Origin: Leptothoe sp034932105
Lineage (GTDB): Bacteria > Cyanobacteriota > Cyanobacteriia > Phormidesmidales > Phormidesmidaceae
Direction of reading: 5' to 3'
Assembly: GCF_034932105.1 (NCBI RefSeq)
Contig: NZ_JAYGIG010000116.1
Span: 54,440 to 118,439, forward strand
DNA length: 64,000 bases
Position numbers and translations under genes: made by a program. Positions 59,056 through 64,000 of this stretch are shown piece by piece (the stretch's first letter is position 1; each line of letters starts with the position of its first letter). Under the pieces are notes generated by a model. The model did not search any database. It saw only the letters and a program-made list of their open reading frames with translations, and was not told the DNA's origin.

Positions 59056-59913
59056 ATGGTGAGTGGCGTTCCCCATAATCCGGATGGTCAACCGTTAACG
59101 GTTGATCAAGCTTTAATCAATATTAATCAGACCACTGATCCGGGGTTTCGTTATTACGCAGCTTGGTGGTTGGGTAAAATGCGTATCCGTCTCCCTGAGG
59201 CCATTGATGCACTGCTCATAGCCTTAGAAGATGAAACTGATCGCTCGCCGGACGGTGGGTATCCTCTACGGCGCAATGCGGCTCGATCGCTGGGCAAAAT
59301 TGGACAAGGAAATGACCGTGTTTTATTTGCCTTGATCGCTTGTCTTGGCTGCGATGATTATTATGTGCGAGAAACTGCGGCCCAATCTCTTGAGAGTTTA
59401 GACGATTCAAGGGCTGTCACTGCACTCACGGATCTGCTGGATGGGGGTGTTGTGGCGGCGGTGCAAATGGCAGGCAAGCCTCATTTAGTCCAACCGTATA
59501 ATGCGATTTTAGAAGCCTTGGGCAGCTTGGGGAGCAAAGAGTTAGCCCCCGTCATCGCTCCTTTTTTAGAGCATGATGTTCCCCAAGTACAAAATGCGGC
59601 GGCGCGGGCCATGTACCAAATTACTGGAGAAGCTCCCTACGCAGAGCGGCTGGTCAAGGTACTGGAGCACAATCAGCTACAACTGCGACGGGCCGCACTG
59701 ATGGATTTGGGGAACGTGGGGTATTTGGCTGGGGCGGATGCGATCGCAAATACCCTAGCCGAAAACAGCATGAAGCTGATCGCCCTAAAAGGGGTGCTGG
59801 AACACCAACTAAAGAGTGAACTAAAGGGTGAACTAAACTCTTCTGAGCACCATAACTGTTTCCTATCGGCCGATAGCCGTCGAGTGATGAAACTCATGGA
59901 TAGTCTATTGTGA
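59056..59913 (+). CDS. cpcE: Phycocyanobilin lyase subunit CpcE
   Basis: About 285 residues of HEAT repeats. The N-terminal LTVDQALININQTTDPGFRYYAAWWLGKMRI and repeats such as LRRNAARSLGKIGQGNDRVLFAL and VRETAAQSLESLDDSRAVTAL match CpcE. With CpcF it forms the heterodimeric lyase that attaches phycocyanobilin to CpcA Cys84. The ATG at 59056 is used; a GTG lies one codon upstream. Its stop codon overlaps the cpcF start (TGATG), which indicates translational coupling. Confidence 0.93.
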   Translation: MVSGVPHNPDGQPLTVDQALININQTTDPGFRYYAAWWLGKMRIRLPEAIDALLIALEDETDRSPDGGYPLRRNAARSLGKIGQGNDRVLFALIACLGCDDYYVRETAAQSLESLDDSRAVTALTDLLDGGVVAAVQMAGKPHLVQPYNAILEALGSLGSKELAPVIAPFLEHDVPQVQNAAARAMYQITGEAPYAERLVKVLEHNQLQLRRAALMDLGNVGYLAGADAIANTLAENSMKLIALKGVLEHQLKSELKGELNSSEHHNCFLSADSRRVMKLMDSLL

Positions 59914-60554
59914 TGATTGCCCCACCGATTAAATCTTTCGAGGCCTGTTTGCAAGCCGTCAACGCAGCAGACTCTGCCCAGGGCTTATTAGATGCCGTGG
60001 AAGATTTGGCTGCCCTGAATGATCAGCGATCCATACCCACGCTGATTCAAGTATTGGGATTTAACAATCCAGGCGCGGCGGTGGCAGCGGTTGATGGCCT
60101 GGTTCAAATTGGTATTCCAGCGGTATCAATGCTGTTAGATCAGCTGGATGGTTATAACTATGGAGCCAGGGCTTGGGCCATTCGAGCTTTAGCCGGCATT
60201 GGCGATCCGCGTGGTCATGACCTGCTGCTAGATGCCGCCGCCAATGATTTTTCCCTCAGTGTGCGGCGCGCTGCCGCCCGTGGCTTGGGCACCATTCGCT
60301 GGGCTGACATAGTGGAAAACAAGCGCAGTGCGGCCATGATGCGGTCTCAAACCATTCTTTTACAGGTCACCCAGGATGATGAGTGGGTGGTGCGATATGC
60401 GGCGGTAGTGGGTTTAGAATGTTTGGCTCTGGAACTGAAGCAAAGGGATGCCGTTACCCAATGTCTGGGGCAGCTGCGGGATCAGGACGAAACCTTAGCG
60501 GTGCAAGCCAGAGCCCATTGGGCCTTAAGTAAACTGGGTGTTGTTATCCGGTAA
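59913..60554 (+). CDS. cpcF: Phycocyanobilin lyase subunit CpcF
   Basis: About 213 residues, HEAT repeats (SIPTLIQVLGFNNPGAAVAAVDGLVQIG, YGARAWAIRALAGIGDPRGHDLL, SVRRAAARGLGTIRWADI). It pairs with CpcE. The start ATG overlaps the cpcE TGA by one base. It is the last gene of the cpcBA-EF operon and is followed by a strong terminator. Confidence 0.93.
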   Translation: MIAPPIKSFEACLQAVNAADSAQGLLDAVEDLAALNDQRSIPTLIQVLGFNNPGAAVAAVDGLVQIGIPAVSMLLDQLDGYNYGARAWAIRALAGIGDPRGHDLLLDAAANDFSLSVRRAAARGLGTIRWADIVENKRSAAMMRSQTILLQVTQDDEWVVRYAAVVGLECLALELKQRDAVTQCLGQLRDQDETLAVQARAHWALSKLGVVIR

Positions 60555-60577
60555 GTTAACAACACCCATAGCAAAAA

Positions 60578-60612
60578 GAATAGGGAGACCTTTGGTAAAG
60601 GTCTCCCTATTC
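60578..60612. terminator. Bidirectional terminator between cpcF and cysC
   Basis: A 16-bp perfect stem (GAATAGGGAGACCTTT and its complement) with a 3-nt loop (GGT), preceded by AAAAA. Confidence 0.85.
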
Positions 60613-60642
60613 CTAGCTTGCTGCCTTTAGAGAGAGTTGTTA

Positions 60643-61185
60643 TTAAACAGCGACGGGCTGCAAATAACCGAGCTCTTCCAGTTTTGCCATTACCTTATTA
60701 ACGGACTCGTCCAAAGTCTCGTTAGCGGTCTCGCAGTTAACTTCAGGAGCAAGAGGTTCTTCGTAAGGATCGCTAACGCCGGTGAAGTTCTTGATTTCAC
60801 CAGAGCGAGCCTTTTTGTACAGACCTTTCACATCACGCTGTTCGCAAACTTCAACCGGGGTGTTGGCATAAACCTCTACAAAATCACCAATGCGCGCACG
60901 CACCTGGTCACGCACATCGCGATAGGGAGAAATTGCCGAAACCAAAACAATCACACCATTGCGAGTCAACAGACTGGATACAAAGCCAATGCGACGAACA
61001 TTTTCGTCACGATCTTCTTTGCTAAATCCCAATCCTTTGGTGAGGTTGGTGCGGACAATATCCCCATCTAGGACCTCCAGCTTGGCTCCAGCGGCCCGAA
61101 GCTTGGCTTCTAACGCTTGACTAATAGTAGTTTTGCCCGATCCACTCAGCCCAGTAAACCAAACGGTTACGCCACGATGCTGCAT
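60643..61185 (-). CDS. cysC: Adenylylsulfate (APS) kinase
   Basis: 180 residues with the P-loop GLSGSGKTT (~12-20), then DGDIVRTNLTKGLGFSKEDRDENVRRIGF and ISPYRDVRDQVR (~85-96), typical of CysC. It phosphorylates APS to PAPS, using ATP, in sulfate activation. The sulfate/carboxylate-type permease gene next upstream on the same strand fits a sulfur role. The start is ATG at 61185. Confidence 0.94.
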   Translation of the reverse strand: MQHRGVTVWFTGLSGSGKTTISQALEAKLRAAGAKLEVLDGDIVRTNLTKGLGFSKEDRDENVRRIGFVSSLLTRNGVIVLVSAISPYRDVRDQVRARIGDFVEVYANTPVEVCEQRDVKGLYKKARSGEIKNFTGVSDPYEEPLAPEVNCETANETLDESVNKVMAKLEELGYLQPVAV

Positions 61186-61400
61186 ATAAAAATACTCCTA
61201 AAAACTATATTTGAGTGCTACCCATGGTCACACGTAAGCATTATACGTTACCAATCTTCACACATGGGTAGCTTAAGTAACCTTCTGTCCATGGACTGTT
61301 CATCAGGAATTTAGGTCAATTTACCCATTCTGGGGCGCAGCTTTAAGAAACAGACGAGCTACTCAATTGTTCACCGAAGACTACAGTTGGGCTGCTATCC

Positions 61401-63200
61401 CTAAATGCCATACAGCCAAATTACCAGGGGCGGTGTCATCAGGGCCAATAATAGGCTGAGGGGAGCTCCTATCCTGAAAAAGTCTAAAAATCGGTAGCCA
61501 CCAGCCGTATAGACCATGGTATTGGTCTGGTAACCGATGGGGGTCATAAAAGCGTTGGAGGCGGCAAAGGTAACAATAAACATGACCGCAAATGGATTTA
61601 TCCCCAATTCGGTAGCCACTTTTACCCCCACAGGCAAAAGTAAAATCACCGATGCAGAGTTAGACAGGATATTAGTCAGCAAAGATGTAAGTACATATAG
61701 CATGGTGAGCAACCCATATCCCGATAGGCTGCCTCCTATGCCAATAAGTTGCTGAGCCAGCCAAGCTGTTGCACCGGAAGTTTCCATGGCCGTACCTAGG
61801 GGTATTAAACAGGCCAATAAAAAGATCACATCCCAGCGCACGGACTCGTAGAGTTCTCCCGGTTTAAGGCAACCGGTCAAAATCATCAGCACCACCCCCG
61901 CTAGGGAAGAGACCAAAATATCAATGGAGGTAAAGGCTGCAACCGCAACCACAGCAAGGCCTATGCCAACGGCAATATTGGCCCGATCAAACCGCAGGCC
62001 TTCCAGTTCAGTCTGTTCTAGTACGAGCAAGTCGCGACTTGTTTGTAAACCCAGCAAGCTTTGCTTAGGGCCTTGGACCAGCAGCAAATCCCCAAACTTG
62101 AGGGTCAACTTTCCTAGGCGATCGCGCACCAGCTCTTGCCCCCGGCGAATCGCCAAGACTGTCACGTTATAGCGCTGTCGAAACCGTAGATCCTTGAGGG
62201 TAGAACCCACCACATTGGAGTTAGCGACCACCATCGCCTCAGCCACCCCCTCCTGATCTGAGCTTAAATCTGCCTGCCAAGACTTTTGGCCAAACTGCAC
62301 ATCGGGCAAAATTTCAATGCCCTCACCATCGCGGATTTTTAGCAGATCTTGCCGACCGCCACGCACCAGCAAAATATCGCCAGCACATAGGGGCTTATCT
62401 CCCAAGGGCTGAGGAAAGTGATTATCATTGCGGATAATTTCCAATACGTCCAAGTCAAACCGCCGCTGGAGCTGGCTAGACTTTAGGGTTTGCCCCACCA
62501 GGCTAGAGCGCGGCGTCACGACAACTTCACTCACATAGTCTTTGAGGCCATATTCCTGACTGAGACTATTGCCGGGCACTTCCCGGTTGGGCAATAGAAA
62601 TGGACCAGCAAACGTCAGGAACAGCAGTCCGGCTATAAATGTCAAGAGCCCCAATGCCGAAAACTGAAACAGGGAAAATGTGCCGTAGCCAAGCTGTTCC
62701 GATAGGCCACTGGCTAAGATACTGGTGGACGTTCCTACCACCGTCAGCATGCCACCCAAAACCGTTAGAAACGATAGGGGGATCATCAGCTTCGATGGGG
62801 AAATGCGATGCTGCTGACAGAAGTCCTCGATGATGGGCAAAAACACCGACACGACCGCCGTATTATTAATCAACCCAGAGATCGGTCCAACGATCAGACC
62901 CAAGGCAAAAATTTGACGGCGAGTGGTTTTGCCGCCCCACTTCGACAGCCAATAGCTCGCTCGCTGCAGCGCCCCTGAGCGGTCAATACCTTCACTCAAG
63001 ATAAACATCGCCATCACGGTGATGACGGCTGAGTTGCTAAATCCGGCAATCCCTTCCCCGGGAGTCACCAGCCCCAGCACCATCAGTGCCACCATCACCA
63101 TCAAGGCGATGATATCGGGGGGTAGCCACTCAAATACAAATAAGGCTAGAGCAACAGCGGTGACCCCAAGGGTCGTAAGGATTTCACTATTAATGTCCAT
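61401..63200 (-). CDS. SLC13-family permease with two RCK_C (TrkA-C) domains
   Basis: 599 residues. Two blocks of hydrophobic helices (~5-205 and ~405-599) flank a cytoplasmic region (~215-395). That region holds two TrkA-C-like domains (VVTPRSSLVGQTLKSSQLQRRFDLDVLEI and VVANSNVVGSTLKDLRFRQRYNVTVLAI). This matches the SLC13/CitM-like sodium-coupled anion transporters with TrkA-C insertion, some of which carry sulfate in bacteria. It lies 215 nt upstream of cysC on the same strand, which supports sulfate as substrate, by inference. The start is ATG at 63200. Confidence 0.87.
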   Translation of the reverse strand: MDINSEILTTLGVTAVALALFVFEWLPPDIIALMVMVALMVLGLVTPGEGIAGFSNSAVITVMAMFILSEGIDRSGALQRASYWLSKWGGKTTRRQIFALGLIVGPISGLINNTAVVSVFLPIIEDFCQQHRISPSKLMIPLSFLTVLGGMLTVVGTSTSILASGLSEQLGYGTFSLFQFSALGLLTFIAGLLFLTFAGPFLLPNREVPGNSLSQEYGLKDYVSEVVVTPRSSLVGQTLKSSQLQRRFDLDVLEIIRNDNHFPQPLGDKPLCAGDILLVRGGRQDLLKIRDGEGIEILPDVQFGQKSWQADLSSDQEGVAEAMVVANSNVVGSTLKDLRFRQRYNVTVLAIRRGQELVRDRLGKLTLKFGDLLLVQGPKQSLLGLQTSRDLLVLEQTELEGLRFDRANIAVGIGLAVVAVAAFTSIDILVSSLAGVVLMILTGCLKPGELYESVRWDVIFLLACLIPLGTAMETSGATAWLAQQLIGIGGSLSGYGLLTMLYVLTSLLTNILSNSASVILLLPVGVKVATELGINPFAVMFIVTFAASNAFMTPIGYQTNTMVYTAGGYRFLDFFRIGAPLSLLLALMTPPLVIWLYGI

Positions 63201-63601
63201 ATGTCGTTATCTAGACCAATAAATACGCCTTGTCTTTGCCCAACACTGCAGCTTTGACCTAGAAAAAAACTCTAGGTTTTAACTGGGTAATGCTTTAGGA
63301 AGCCGTAGAGTGAAATCTACGTAGCTATAAAAATTCAAAATATTAGATAAATGTCCCCGTATATTGTCCCTATACTCGTGGTTCGCCCAAAATAATTTGA
63401 GGTTCAGAAATATGACGAAGACAATAGGTTTTTGAGCCATTGACAAATAGGCGGTTTTCTGTAAAGCATTTTTATATAAACATTAATTGATAATTTATCT
63501 AACTAAGAGAGCATAATATCAGCAATTATAAATTCAAATCGTATCAGTTGATACAGAAGCTTTCAACTTCTTGAAGGTGAGCATATGAGGGTATCATCAG
63601 C
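63201..63601. other. Intergenic region between the permease and transposase genes
   Basis: AT-rich. I see no gene and no clear inverted repeat that would mark an insertion-sequence end. Confidence 0.45.
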
Positions 63602-64000
63602 TTAGGAGGAATTAGGCCGCCGCCGTGAGCGTCGAGGCGGTAACGGCTCTGATTGATTCAGCATGAAATCGAGCAAACTTTGCCAACTTTCAAAGACGAG
63701 ATAACGAGTTAAGGCACAGACATGCTGGAAGAAAGTCTCTCGTTTTATCAGGCGTTCTCGAATCAGTTGATAGCGCTTGTCAGCCAGGTGTAAAACCGTG
63801 TGAAATAAGAATGCCAGTAGATTCAGGGTGACCATGACACTCGACAGATACTGTTGACCATGACCAAAATTATGTTCGAGGTGGTAACCTTTGGTCTTCA
63901 GTACATTGTTGTTCTCATTCTCACTCTTCCAGCGAGCGCGAGCGGCTTTGACTATCTCAGGCAAAACCGCAGCCGTCAGCAGATGACGCGTGATGAAGGC
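63602..64000 (-). mobile_element. Transposase, C-terminal part (runs off the window)
   Basis: The minus-strand frame is open from the window edge to a stop at 63602. It has ARWKSENENNNVLKTKGYHLEHNFGHGQQYLS, the C-terminal block of DDE transposases of the IS4-like groups, whose E-N-E-N-N motif carries the last catalytic Glu. It ends in an Arg/Pro-rich tail. The N-terminal part, including the first Asp residues, lies outside the window, so its integrity cannot be judged. I saw no terminal inverted repeat near the stop codon. Confidence 0.75.

Overview
The window comes from a phycoerythrin-containing cyanobacterium. The evidence is two C-phycoerythrin (cpeBA) copies, a phycocyanin operon (cpcBA-cpcEF), phycoerythrobilin synthesis genes (pebAB), many bilin lyases, frequent HIP1-type GCGATCGC octamers, a PEP-CTERM-type surface protein and a cyanobacterial-style GyrA. 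Base composition and gene set resemble Leptolyngbya/Synechococcales-type lineages, but I cannot name the genus. I saw no rRNA, tRNA or CRISPR array.

Layout. 1-4.2 kb: a two-partner-secretion-type surface exoprotein followed by the N-terminal part of a TPR protein. 4.4-7.4 kb: an ABC importer (ATPase and permease) with a cytosine-deaminase-like amidohydrolase. 7.4-33 kb is mostly ordinary genome: a GGDEF-EAL protein, a HEAT protein, a Nif11-like protein, a GH57/DUF3536 protein, two peptidoglycan-binding proteins, a Kir-type K+ channel, a PatA-type regulator with a degenerate receiver, polyphosphate kinase, a multi-helix channel-like protein, gyrA, a histone-deacetylase-family enzyme and glycogen phosphorylase. 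33.2-34.6 kb: a divergent protein with pentein (guanidine-modifying) signatures.

34.8-60.6 kb is one continuous phycobilisome island. It opens with a giant linker carrying three rod-linker domains, then cpeF-like, cpeBA copy 1, two small unknown genes, cpeZ and cpeY, cpeBA copy 2, cpeR, cpeT, a stand-alone CpcD-like protein with a cationic tail, cpeS, and the linkers cpeE', cpeE, cpeD and cpeC. It continues with a divergent phycobiliprotein, another HEAT lyase-like gene, two more S-type lyases around a pentapeptide-repeat gene, pebA-pebB, and cpcB-cpcA-cpcE-cpcF. The last 3.4 kb hold cysC, an SLC13-family permease and a truncated transposase.

How it fits together: pebAB make phycoerythrobilin; the CpeS/T/F/Y/Z and CpcE/F lyase families attach bilins to CpeA/CpeB and CpcA/CpcB; CpeC/D/E and the three-domain linker would stack the hexamers; CpeR is the expected activator. 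A 40-nt element (TGTAACGGAATrTwkCTTT, 13 nt, rAGACwT) lies upstream of both cpeB copies and of pebA and not upstream of cpeC. That matches the regulon known for CpeR in Fremyella and makes it a candidate CpeR-dependent promoter element. The strongest unusual features are this element, the three-domain linker, the exact cpeBA duplication, the CpcD-like protein with a basic tail, the extra phycobiliprotein and a 42-bp perfect palindrome upstream of cpeT.
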